From a virus: a stretch of DNA of 64,000 bases. Made by a program: the position numbers and the translations under genes. Positions 41,342 through 49,707 of the stretch are shown here, piece after piece (the first letter of the stretch is position 1; every line of letters begins with the position of its first letter). The notes below the pieces were generated by a model, which saw only the letters and a program-made list of their open reading frames with translations, was not told the origin of the DNA and made no database searches. The stretch covers positions 1 through 64,000 of the IMG/VR virus record IMGVR_UViG_3300023049_000543; one strand, given 5' to 3'.

Positions 41342-42239
41342 AAATTTTCTTAATTTGTTTCCACATATTAGTCCCACCGAGACCGGACAAAATCCCCTCA
41401 GCCAACAAAAGGTCTACATCATATAACACGTACTCATCTGCTACGCCAGTTTCTTGAATGTATCGAATAGCAGCTTCTCGCTTCTCGGTAATATTGTTTT
41501 TATAATAACCCTTTATTTCTGCTATTACTCTTTTTCCACTTGGATAAACAAGATAAAAGTCTGGGTGATAAAAATGAGACCCATAAGCTATAGCGTTTTC
41601 GCATCTTCTTATTACATCACATTCTTCCTTGATACGCGAAATGAATATTAATTCAAATCCGCTATCGAACCTAATATTATGGCCGTTTATGAGAATAGAA
41701 CCATAAACCGACCTGCTTCGTCTTCTGTGTTTTGCTGAATATTCAACATCAGTTTGCATTAATCTATTGTGTTCTTCGAAAGATTTTAAACACTTGGACC
41801 TATAGTCGGGATTTTCCCACAACTTGATGCTTCTTTCTTTATGGTCACTCAAAACATCTTCTGAAGTGTTGATCAGCCTTTGTAAGCATATGTAGCATAA
41901 TTTGGAAAATCTGTGGTTTTTCCTCACCAAAATCTTAGACCATTCTGTTTGACAATTTTCGCCACAAGTTTCACATTCATATGAGACAAGAATTTTGGAA
42001 TTAACATCTTTTAAATACTTGATCGCAACATCAAAATCGATATCCCATTTAAAAACATCAGAATGAAAATTTTCTGGAAGAACATCAAAAAGATTTGGTG
42101 CTTTCTGCAATTTAATCAGACAATCTCGACAATAGTTCTTATTCTTATGATGTTTACGATATCGCAAATTGTGAGTTGTAGTAGAATGATGTTTCCCACA
42201 TCCAATACAATCAAATTCAACTCTTATGTATTTCATCAT
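41226..42239 (-). CDS. PD-(D/E)XK-type homing endonuclease in the DnaE fracture
   Basis: Two zinc modules at the N-terminus (CIGCGKHH with CRDC; CETCGENC with CYIC) precede a basic region and a nuclease core of the PD-(D/E)XK kind: FDSGFELIFISR (Glu), FYHPDFYLVYPSG (Pro-Asp) and VIAEIKGYYK (ExK). It is not of the Vsr type of the other fracture endonucleases. It starts inside the end of the intein N-half gene and ends over the start of the C-half gene, on the same strand. AT-rich. Confidence 0.82.
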   Translation of the reverse strand: MMKYIRVEFDCIGCGKHHSTTTHNLRYRKHHKNKNYCRDCLIKLQKAPNLFDVLPENFHSDVFKWDIDFDVAIKYLKDVNSKILVSYECETCGENCQTEWSKILVRKNHRFSKLCYICLQRLINTSEDVLSDHKERSIKLWENPDYRSKCLKSFEEHNRLMQTDVEYSAKHRRRSRSVYGSILINGHNIRFDSGFELIFISRIKEECDVIRRCENAIAYGSHFYHPDFYLVYPSGKRVIAEIKGYYKNNITEKREAAIRYIQETGVADEYVLYDVDLLLAEGILSGLGGTNMWKQIKKIYEQESITFSDPEHRRIAEIGYRRFYKEKKNQKDNQVTL

Positions 42240-44940
42240 GGTTGTCTATTAGGTCCGAGCGTGTATCAATGATTTCATCTGTATCTTTGATTTCACTCGC
42301 TTTCAACAACACAACGATTTCGTCTCTAATGACATATAATTTATGATCGGAAGTCACGGTGACACTATCATAACCATAGTCTATTGTTATCAATTCTTCC
42401 GAAACATCATAAATGAATTTGTTTTCGACTGTTTGTGGGTTATCAAATCCATCTAAGACGTCATCGCCAACTTCTATATCAAGAATAGCTTTCGAACTTC
42501 CGTCTCCCATTACCACTTTTTCAGTCGGAATAGAACAGCCCCGTGGACCAAAGATCCATCCCTGCGACTTTCCATACATAATCAGATCCTGAGTAATCAA
42601 GAAATAACTAGCAAAGCCTTTGGAAATAAAACGAGTCAGCTCGATAGTAGCTTGTTGGACGTAAGTGACCTCACGACCATCGATCACGAACTTGCGATCG
42701 ACCTTATCAAGACCTTTCATTCTCAACGCTTTCATCACAATCTCAGTCAGCTTCGTAGCATCATCAGTGATACGCGGAAACTTTGGATTGCTATCCAACT
42801 CAATGTAATCACACTTATCAACAATCTCAAGAGTAGCATCACACATAGCCTCGAAAGCACTAGATGACACCTTCTCACAGTAGCGGTTCGACGCATAATA
42901 AGACCAAAGCTCAGCCCTGGTCTTAAAATATTGCTCGCTACTATTCACATGGAACAAATCAGGAGAATCAACAGTCGTCCCCTGAGCCGTAGCCATCATG
43001 ATCTTCTGAATCTCGAAGTCCTTACGCTGAATGTAATGAGAATTGCCAGATGACAGACCGACCAAGAAGGAATGATCATCTTCGACTTGTATACACCACA
43101 CTTCTTTTAAATCAGATTTAACGACTTTAAATGGATTTTTAATCCAAACTCCATGGTGATCTTGATGATGTTTAGATCTAACTTTAGAAGCGTCAAAATA
43201 CTCGCCCAACCCAATCGCAAAGATACCAGCTTTACCGATAGAACCAGTATAACCCTCCCTATGTCTTGTTGATATCCTACGACCGTCTTTTTTCTTGATT
43301 ATAGCATCTTTAGCGGGTCGTAGCTGCGGAGTAACCCCGACACCAAGACAAGCAAAAGCGTGCATTAAATCAGTGAAAAGTTGGAAGGATGTAGTAAAAA
43401 AACTGCGACGAGAAATACAACCATCACCTTCAACGTAACCTCGTATTAAAACCGACAACTGACGAGATGATAACTTAGTCCAAAATTGCGGTAATTTCTT
43501 AGCATAAACAGAAAATCCACAACAATTAGCGAACAATTTGGAAAAACCAGAAGAACAGATTCTAATTGATCTGCCTTTATCAGATACTTTAGAGATATCA
43601 CTTGGAGAAAAACCAAATTGGGTAAAATATTCTTGTATCCGACTGAAACGATCAAGTTCCAAATCATTACCAGCAAATCCGAGCCTGTAGTCCTTATCGG
43701 TATGACCTTCAGCAATGTAAATGCCGAACAACCATAATAATTCATCAGTCAATTCTATGACATTTGGTATCGGATTTATCGATTTGCCGCCAAATGGGTA
43801 AATCAACCCATCCCTTACTTTACATCTAGGGTCGTCAATATAATCACTAATAGTCAATTCTTTTAAATCGTCATCAGGAAGAATGGGAGCGGCTACGTGT
43901 ATAAAATCATCGGGACTAATATCACGAATCTCTTTCATTCCAATCAAACCGGTTTCATGGCATTTAGAATACAATCTATGATTTTCAGTGCATACCATCA
44001 CTTGGCTACCCAGAAAACCATATAATTCTTCTCTATCTCTAACCTTTCTCTTACCAATACACTGTACTTCTCTAAGACGATTTTTATGTGTCCAAACATA
44101 CTCACCAGGGCGAATGTCGCACAGCCTCTTAGAACCATTGATAGTCTGAACAGTAACCTCAGGATTCCAACAATCATTCGCAAGAACAGTCTTCAATCCA
44201 AAATAATCTGCCAAGCCTACTAGATCCCAAAAGACCTCGTAGTCATCCTCAATCCCTGGCATTTGCAATTCGATATAGTAATCCTCACCGAATGCATCCT
44301 TAAACTTCTTCACCCACGTCGCAGCAGCCTGGAAACGCTCCTTACGAGTAGTCTCAACAATGAGATTATCCTCTTTGTCTCGAAGTTCCTTATACCGAAG
44401 CTCATGAGCCACGGGACCATTAAGGCACCCGCTAAGAATAATCAGACCCTCTCGGTGTTTGCAAAGCTTATCGAACCAAATACGGTTCATTTTACGACTA
44501 CCAGCCCCGAAGAGCCCATCATCATAAGCTTCCGTAGTCAATTTGAGCAAGTTATGTAAACCCACCTCATTTTTACACAATACAGTAAGGTGACGATTGC
44601 GGTTGATTCTAGTGGCGAGTGCGAAATTCTCAGCACGCCAAGCCTGACTCTTGAGCTTTATGCCTTGTTCGACCAACGACTGTCTTTGGGGTTCATAATC
44701 ATTAAAATAAATCTCGCAGCCAAATATACTTTTCAGACCGTGTTTTTTGAATTCAAAATGAAAATCTGGAACAGATCCCATATGACCATGTTCAGTGATG
44801 GCCATGCCGGGCCATCCATTATCGACACATTTTTCGGCGTATTCTTCGATAGTCGCTACACCATCAAGTGCCGAATAAATCGAATGACAATGAAGGTGGG
44901 CAAATCCCGAAGATCCGGTATATTCGCTAGGTTCAGGCAT
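42217..44940 (-). CDS. dnaE: DNA polymerase III alpha (DnaE), N-terminal piece with PHP domain, one full intein and one split intein N-half
   Basis: The ATG at 44938-44940 gives MPEPSEY followed by the PHP domain: HLHCHSIYSALDG, AITEHGHMGS, FGCEIYF, LSGCLNG and ANDSHY. Most PHP metal ligands are present, so a proofreading exonuclease is possible. A 377-aa intein separates AND from SHY. After the intein the polymerase continues to GWIFGPRG, where the N-half of a split intein starts and runs to the stop. The extein continues on 41006-41341. It is divergent from an endonuclease gene 23 bases away. Confidence 0.93.
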   Translation of the reverse strand: MPEPSEYTGSSGFAHLHCHSIYSALDGVATIEEYAEKCVDNGWPGMAITEHGHMGSVPDFHFEFKKHGLKSIFGCEIYFNDYEPQRQSLVEQGIKLKSQAWRAENFALATRINRNRHLTVLCKNEVGLHNLLKLTTEAYDDGLFGAGSRKMNRIWFDKLCKHREGLIILSGCLNGPVAHELRYKELRDKEDNLIVETTRKERFQAAATWVKKFKDAFGEDYYIELQMPGIEDDYEVFWDLVGLADYFGLKTVLANDCWNPEVTVQTINGSKRLCDIRPGEYVWTHKNRLREVQCIGKRKVRDREELYGFLGSQVMVCTENHRLYSKCHETGLIGMKEIRDISPDDFIHVAAPILPDDDLKELTISDYIDDPRCKVRDGLIYPFGGKSINPIPNVIELTDELLWLFGIYIAEGHTDKDYRLGFAGNDLELDRFSRIQEYFTQFGFSPSDISKVSDKGRSIRICSSGFSKLFANCCGFSVYAKKLPQFWTKLSSRQLSVLIRGYVEGDGCISRRSFFTTSFQLFTDLMHAFACLGVGVTPQLRPAKDAIIKKKDGRRISTRHREGYTGSIGKAGIFAIGLGEYFDASKVRSKHHQDHHGVWIKNPFKVVKSDLKEVWCIQVEDDHSFLVGLSSGNSHYIQRKDFEIQKIMMATAQGTTVDSPDLFHVNSSEQYFKTRAELWSYYASNRYCEKVSSSAFEAMCDATLEIVDKCDYIELDSNPKFPRITDDATKLTEIVMKALRMKGLDKVDRKFVIDGREVTYVQQATIELTRFISKGFASYFLITQDLIMYGKSQGWIFGPRGCSIPTEKVVMGDGSSKAILDIEVGDDVLDGFDNPQTVENKFIYDVSEELITIDYGYDSVTVTSDHKLYVIRDEIVVLLKASEIKDTDEIIDTRSDLIDNHDEIHKS
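42220..42537 (-). mobile_element. Split intein N-half in DnaE, GPRG/S site (106 aa)
   Basis: Block A CSIPTEKVVMGDGSSKAILD, then DIEVGDDVLDGFDN and block B TIDYGYDSVTVTSDHKLYV with T-x-x-H type residues. The size is canonical for an N-half. Its partner is encoded on 41006-41341. Confidence 0.9.
43042..44172 (-). mobile_element. Contiguous LAGLIDADG intein in DnaE PHP domain (377 aa)
   Basis: Starts CWNPEVTVQTINGSKRL (block A), block B around MVCTENHRLYS, LAGLIDADG helices LLWLFGIYIAEGHT and VLIRGYVEGDGCIS, block F EVWCIQVEDDHSFLVG and the end SSGN before Ser. The penultimate residue is Gly, not His. The insertion separates the Asp and His ligands of the last PHP motif. Confidence 0.92.
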
Positions 44941-44963
44941 CGAAAATCCAAAGAGTTGAAGTA

Positions 44964-46400
44964 ATGGCAAGAAGAAGAACACAAGAAGAATTTATTGAAC
45001 AAAGCTTAAAGAAACATGGCGAAAAATATGATTATAACAAATCTAATTATATAAATGAATATACTAAAATAATAATAATATGCCGAGAGCATGGCGAATT
45101 TGAGCAAAAACCGTCAATCCACTTAAAGGGACATGGGTGCAGAAAATGCCGATATGAAAAATTAGCAGCCAATATGGGTGGTGGATTAACCGGTTTTATT
45201 AAGAAAGCTTCTAAAATTCATGATAATAAATACGATTATTCAAAAGTTGAATATTCGACATCACAGAAGAAAGTGGTTATCATATGTCCAGAACATGGTG
45301 AATTCGAACAATTACCGTATAATCATATTAATAAGTGTGCTGGTTGTTTGAAGTGTTCGACCGCTTACCAACCCACAAATAAAGAATTTATAAACAAACT
45401 TGTTTATAAATTCGGAGAAAGGCATGATTATTCTAAAACTATATATACATCATCGAAAGACAGAATTACTGTAATATGTCCAGAGCATGGTGAATTTCAA
45501 ATTAGAGCTGAATCTTATGTAAGATCTGGATCTTGCCCTAGATGCTGCTCGTCTAACGAACAATTGGTGATCCACGATTTTGTTACCAGCTTCGAACCAA
45601 CGGCAAAATCGAATGATAGGGAAGCCATACGCCCTTTAGAATTAGATGTCTATATTCCAAGCAAAAAACTTGGAATAGAATATAATGGAAATTATTGGCA
45701 TTCATTTAACAGAAATGAAACAACAGAAGAGAGAAAGAGGCACCAAACAAAATTCGAGAAATGCGAAAAATCTGGTATAAGATTATTTCAAATAAACACC
45801 ACGGAATATGAAGACAAATTCGAAATAGTCCAATCTATGATCAGACACAGATTAGGATTATCAAAAAAGGTCGGTGCCAGAAAAACAATGGTCAAAGAAA
45901 TATCTAACAAAGAAGCGGGAATTTTTTTAGACCGCTGTCATATTAGTGGCCACAGAAATGCATCTAAAAATTATGGATTGATTCTTGACGACAAATTGAT
46001 CGCCACAACCACATTTAGTAAATATAAAATAGGTTGGGAAATAATAAGATACGCCAACGAGTTAAACATAACCGTGGTAGGCGGTTTTTCTAGATTACTA
46101 AAATCATTTATAATCGACAATCGACCGAAAACAATCATGACGTTTGCTGATCTAAGATATGGAAGTGGAAATGTTTATAAAGAATCTGGCTTCGAGTTAG
46201 TGAAACGAACGAAACCAGGATATGTCTATCTTGACTCTAATGCAAGATATATGGGGTCTAGGATAAAATTCCAAAAACATAAACTTGAAAAAATTTTAGA
46301 AGTCTTTCATACAGAACTAACGGAATCTGAAAACATGTTTCTCAACGGTTATAGAAGAATGTGGGATGCTGGGCATAATCAGTTTATTTTGAATCTCTAA
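44964..46400 (+). CDS. Free-standing Vsr-like homing endonuclease with three DUF723 modules
   Basis: Three copies of a roughly 60-residue module (each with HG-KYDYSK, ICPEHGEFEQ and GCxKC elements at about 8-60, 77-132 and 140-195) are followed by a Vsr-type nuclease (LELDVYIPSKKLGIEYNG, NYWHSF) and a C-terminal alpha/beta domain (IIRYANELNITVVGGFSRLL) like that of 36592-38121. AAAGAG precedes the ATG. It is opposite in direction to its neighbours, directly upstream of dnaE, and overlaps the next gene by 17 bases. AT-rich. Confidence 0.88.
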   Translation: MARRRTQEEFIEQSLKKHGEKYDYNKSNYINEYTKIIIICREHGEFEQKPSIHLKGHGCRKCRYEKLAANMGGGLTGFIKKASKIHDNKYDYSKVEYSTSQKKVVIICPEHGEFEQLPYNHINKCAGCLKCSTAYQPTNKEFINKLVYKFGERHDYSKTIYTSSKDRITVICPEHGEFQIRAESYVRSGSCPRCCSSNEQLVIHDFVTSFEPTAKSNDREAIRPLELDVYIPSKKLGIEYNGNYWHSFNRNETTEERKRHQTKFEKCEKSGIRLFQINTTEYEDKFEIVQSMIRHRLGLSKKVGARKTMVKEISNKEAGIFLDRCHISGHRNASKNYGLILDDKLIATTTFSKYKIGWEIIRYANELNITVVGGFSRLLKSFIIDNRPKTIMTFADLRYGSGNVYKESGFELVKRTKPGYVYLDSNARYMGSRIKFQKHKLEKILEVFHTELTESENMFLNGYRRMWDAGHNQFILNL

Positions 46401-47022
46401 AGCTTATGACTTTGTTGATATTTTGGATTAACGACGGAACGTCCGAGTCCTCAATCTCTAACACATCGAGAAGTTCATTAAAAGGATCAAATGTGACAGA
46501 CTCCATTTCCTGAATAATAAGATAAATCTTATCACTATATTCCTTATCCCCAACATACTTAGCCCTAGGTTGGTACCTATCAAGTGTCATGCGAGAAGCA
46601 CGGGCTGACCTCTCTCGAATCAATGGATTAGCCACTATTTTGGCTACAAACTCTTTTATCTTGTCGAATGGACGCAGTTCGACCCAAAACAGTTGCACAA
46701 ATCTTTCAGCTGTCTCTGGGTCAGATAAGGATTTAATCAACCTCTTAACGAAGTCTTTGAAATACCGTTTCGATTTCGAAGAATAACCAGCATTGTAGCC
46801 ATTCTCATAAGCCAAAGAACAAGCTTTGAGAGTAGAAAGAGAAGCTTCGCCCCTAGTTGCTTCCGGAAGCCAATATTCAGGAGCAATTATGTTGAGTTGT
46901 TTGAATTCGGAATCGAAGATTTTAATGTCCCAGATATCGAAAATATCAAGATAATAAACCGAGTTACCTATCTTGATAACAACCACTTTATCTTTTGAAC
47001 ACAGAAATTCAAACTTCGCCAT
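46384..47022 (-). CDS. Hypothetical protein, 212 aa
   Basis: Unrecognised alpha/beta protein with an N-terminal beta hairpin (DKVVVIKIGNSVYYLDIFDI) and a helical body. The ATG shares its T with the stop of the actin-like gene (TAATG), so the two are coupled. A role with the filament is possible by position only. Confidence 0.7.
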   Translation of the reverse strand: MAKFEFLCSKDKVVVIKIGNSVYYLDIFDIWDIKIFDSEFKQLNIIAPEYWLPEATRGEASLSTLKACSLAYENGYNAGYSSKSKRYFKDFVKRLIKSLSDPETAERFVQLFWVELRPFDKIKEFVAKIVANPLIRERSARASRMTLDRYQPRAKYVGDKEYSDKIYLIIQEMESVTFDPFNELLDVLEIEDSDVPSLIQNINKVISFRDSK

Positions 47023-48308
47023 TAGAACATTTCAGCAGCTTTCAAGCATCCTCGTGCCACAGTGAAGAGTGGACTTTTGCAAAGGATGACTTTATTAATC
47101 TCGAATGGCACTTCGAGTTCTTTGATCAATTTGATGCATCGATCATTGAATCCGGCAGGGCTGGCGGTGCCTCCTGCCATGTAGAGGTTGACACCTTCTT
47201 CGATTCTGGCTTCATTCTCGTTCTCTTTGAATCCTTCGATGATACCGGTAAGAACATTATTAATGAGAATATCATAATGTAACACAATATCCATGCCAAG
47301 CCGGTCATCAGGCTCTTTGCCGGGAGTGAGATTAACAGACATTTTACGTTTCGACACAGTAGTCGGAGTCTCTTTGGATTTCTTCCGGCTATCGGCATTG
47401 AATCCATGTCGTTGTGCTGTTTCATAATCAATCCAATCTCCGGAACCAACCCAGCAAAAGCTGAATATTTCTAGACCGTACTTGACATAGCTGACAGTAA
47501 CGGTACCAGCACCCCAACTAATACCAATCCCCGTGCCATCGTCTGAGGAATCCAACACAATCGCGTGTGATTCCTTGATCGTATGCCGTTCGATATTGGA
47601 CTTAGTTTCATAACTATCCAAGATGACATTGACTACACGAGTATGGTAATCCAGATTGATATCTTTATTAATCGCTTTGGCGGTCGTACAGTAACACAGC
47701 TTGACACCATCACCGAATTTGCCGATGTCGTCTTCAGCCGTCTGCAACAAGCCAGTGACAATCGTTGAGAGGATCGTCATAGCTTCTTCGTCAGCCGCAA
47801 CACCGCCCTCAGCCATGGGACGCCGAAGATAATCGTTTTTGGCATAAGCGAATTCTTCTGCGTCTTTGCCGAGAATGATTGCTTGACCGTCTAGCTCGAT
47901 CCAACGTGCCGGGCGTTTGGTCCCGTCAGATCTGACCTTGTTGGGATCATCGAGCATATTCTTCAAGAATGGAGTGACACGCTCGAAAGGCCAATAACCG
48001 TTAACCTCACTGAGGTAGCCGATTTCGCCGTTCTCTTCCTTAAAGGCAAGAACGATATTACGGGTTCCGAGGTCGAGTCCTAAGTATTCCATTTTCATTC
48101 TCTTTGTTCTACAAATTTCGCCAAGCCGAAACACCCTTGGTTTCTTGGCAACCTTATTTACTACCGAAGCAATGCGGGTATGCCCACGAACGATATCGAT
48201 CTTGGACAGTGCGGGCTTGGTAGGTTTAGGAGCAAGAGGGGTATCAGCGATGACAGGGATTGGACGCTTTACAGTGTCCGACAATATTCTATTAGGTTCA
48301 CTCGCCAC
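47022..48308 (-). CDS. Actin-like ATPase (ParM/MreB/Alp fold)
   Basis: Actin-fold signatures are in order: phosphate-1 LGLDLGTRNIVLAF, phosphate-2 GIGISWGAGTVTVSYV and the adenosine motif LYMAGGTASPAGF. Such proteins form filaments that segregate plasmids or position phage DNA. The frame is open from a GTG at 48308 (AAGG upstream), giving a 72-residue Pro/Lys-rich leader; an ATG at 48092 with AAGAG upstream begins exactly at the fold (MEYLGLDLGT) and may be the true start. Coupled to the genes on both sides. Confidence 0.85.
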   Translation of the reverse strand: MASEPNRILSDTVKRPIPVIADTPLAPKPTKPALSKIDIVRGHTRIASVVNKVAKKPRVFRLGEICRTKRMKMEYLGLDLGTRNIVLAFKEENGEIGYLSEVNGYWPFERVTPFLKNMLDDPNKVRSDGTKRPARWIELDGQAIILGKDAEEFAYAKNDYLRRPMAEGGVAADEEAMTILSTIVTGLLQTAEDDIGKFGDGVKLCYCTTAKAINKDINLDYHTRVVNVILDSYETKSNIERHTIKESHAIVLDSSDDGTGIGISWGAGTVTVSYVKYGLEIFSFCWVGSGDWIDYETAQRHGFNADSRKKSKETPTTVSKRKMSVNLTPGKEPDDRLGMDIVLHYDILINNVLTGIIEGFKENENEARIEEGVNLYMAGGTASPAGFNDRCIKLIKELEVPFEINKVILCKSPLFTVARGCLKAAEMF

Positions 48309-48564
48309 TCTTTGCCCTTGAACCGAAGCTAGTCTTGGGTGCTTTCTTCATCATCGAAGCAGGATCGGGTAATGGAACTTCCTGTTTCTTACCGTAGCCA
48401 TTTTCCTCTCTTGTTGGAAAATCCAACGTCTCCACATTGCCCTTATAGACTGTGGGAGTCTTGGGTGCTTCAACATTAATATTGATGACGGATTCCTTCT
48501 TCGAAAACACCCATGCCCAATAATTTGCTGAAACAAGAAAAAGGATCATCCAGACAATTGACAT
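48298..48564 (-). CDS. Small single-pass membrane protein, 88 aa
   Basis: One N-terminal hydrophobic helix (IVWMILFLVSANYWAWVF) followed by a polar, Pro/Lys-rich tail. It may be a membrane anchor; the position directly before the actin-like gene allows a filament-anchoring role, which is an inference. It overlaps both neighbours by 10-20 bases. Confidence 0.7.
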   Translation of the reverse strand: MSIVWMILFLVSANYWAWVFSKKESVININVEAPKTPTVYKGNVETLDFPTREENGYGKKQEVPLPDPASMMKKAPKTSFGSRAKSGE

Positions 48565-49679
48565 ACATCACCCAAGATCTTGAAGGAAATACCACGATCA
48601 GTGCAATGCTCTATGATCCTAGTCATAAAAGTCTGACGTTTAATGGATTCAGAATTATCGCCAGCTGCGACCAAAGTACTGAACACACTATTAGAATTGA
48701 CCAGGATAGACTTTGGAGAGCACGACACCAAGATCTCAATGGCAGTCAGCATATTATTGGAAGAGACAGAAAAGGGCGGTGCGAAATTGATATTCGACGT
48801 GAACTGCTTAACTGCGAACGTCCCAACCGGACCCAAAGACGGAGTGAACAAAGGTCCAGGACTAGTATGGTCAGGCAAGACTATCTGTGCGAATGTTCGA
48901 GACATATCGAATTCCGTGATCATCGCACCCGGCAAAGCGAAATAAAAATCCGCGTCGATATCGGGGTCCAAAGCAAAAGTCAAATAATTATACTGACAAA
49001 ATTGATAATCATTCGAATAAGAGTCAGTCAGCAATACATCATTACCACGGACCTTATCAAAAAGTTTAATAAACCCGTCGCGGTTTGAATTGTGAACTCC
49101 GGTCATTGAACCACGAGATTGTGTAACAACGATCTCGTCTTTTTCAGTAGACAACAAGTAGTCTAAAGATTGGCGTGAATAATTCGACGACAATGAAGCC
49201 CTAACTGTTGGCAACGTTTCTCGGAATTTAACAGATGCGAGCCACCCTTCCAAGACTGAAACATCATATGACTTAGGGTGCAGCAGTAAACTCAATTCTA
49301 AAAACAAGTCGGTGATGTTAGTACACCGATGCAATAATCGTGCCAACGTGCCCTTATGAGCTATTAAACCGAACGGGATAAAATCCGGCTTAACATCGAC
49401 ATTCGTCAAAACCGGTTGAGTCTTCAAATTAGCTTGGAGAGCAACGTGGTTAATCTTCTTGCCGAATGGGTTCTGGATTTTAGAACTAAATGGCAAGATC
49501 TGAGGAACATACATTGCTTTCACATTTGTAGTATCAAAATCAGCCGGTGGTTCCAAGCACTGATACGACAAGTCTGCAATCATTACCCATTCTGTTGGAG
49601 ATTTCCGGACTTTATCAAAGAGCCCAGAAATAGACAATCCATCAGAAAACTTGATACGATGTAATTCTTGATATTTCAT
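48546..49679 (-). CDS. Hypothetical protein, 377 aa
   Basis: Unrecognised soluble protein. It starts with a beta strand and helix unit (KYQELHRIKFSDGLSISGLF), and the C-terminal part (SISFKILGDVC-like strands) is mixed alpha/beta. No nucleotide-binding motif, cysteine cluster or repeat is visible. It lies between the fibre-like gene and the small membrane-protein gene. Confidence 0.7.
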   Translation of the reverse strand: MKYQELHRIKFSDGLSISGLFDKVRKSPTEWVMIADLSYQCLEPPADFDTTNVKAMYVPQILPFSSKIQNPFGKKINHVALQANLKTQPVLTNVDVKPDFIPFGLIAHKGTLARLLHRCTNITDLFLELSLLLHPKSYDVSVLEGWLASVKFRETLPTVRASLSSNYSRQSLDYLLSTEKDEIVVTQSRGSMTGVHNSNRDGFIKLFDKVRGNDVLLTDSYSNDYQFCQYNYLTFALDPDIDADFYFALPGAMITEFDMSRTFAQIVLPDHTSPGPLFTPSLGPVGTFAVKQFTSNINFAPPFSVSSNNMLTAIEILVSCSPKSILVNSNSVFSTLVAAGDNSESIKRQTFMTRIIEHCTDRGISFKILGDVCQLSG

Positions 49680-49707
49680 AGATTAATAATACAGTGTGGA
49701 TTCACAC

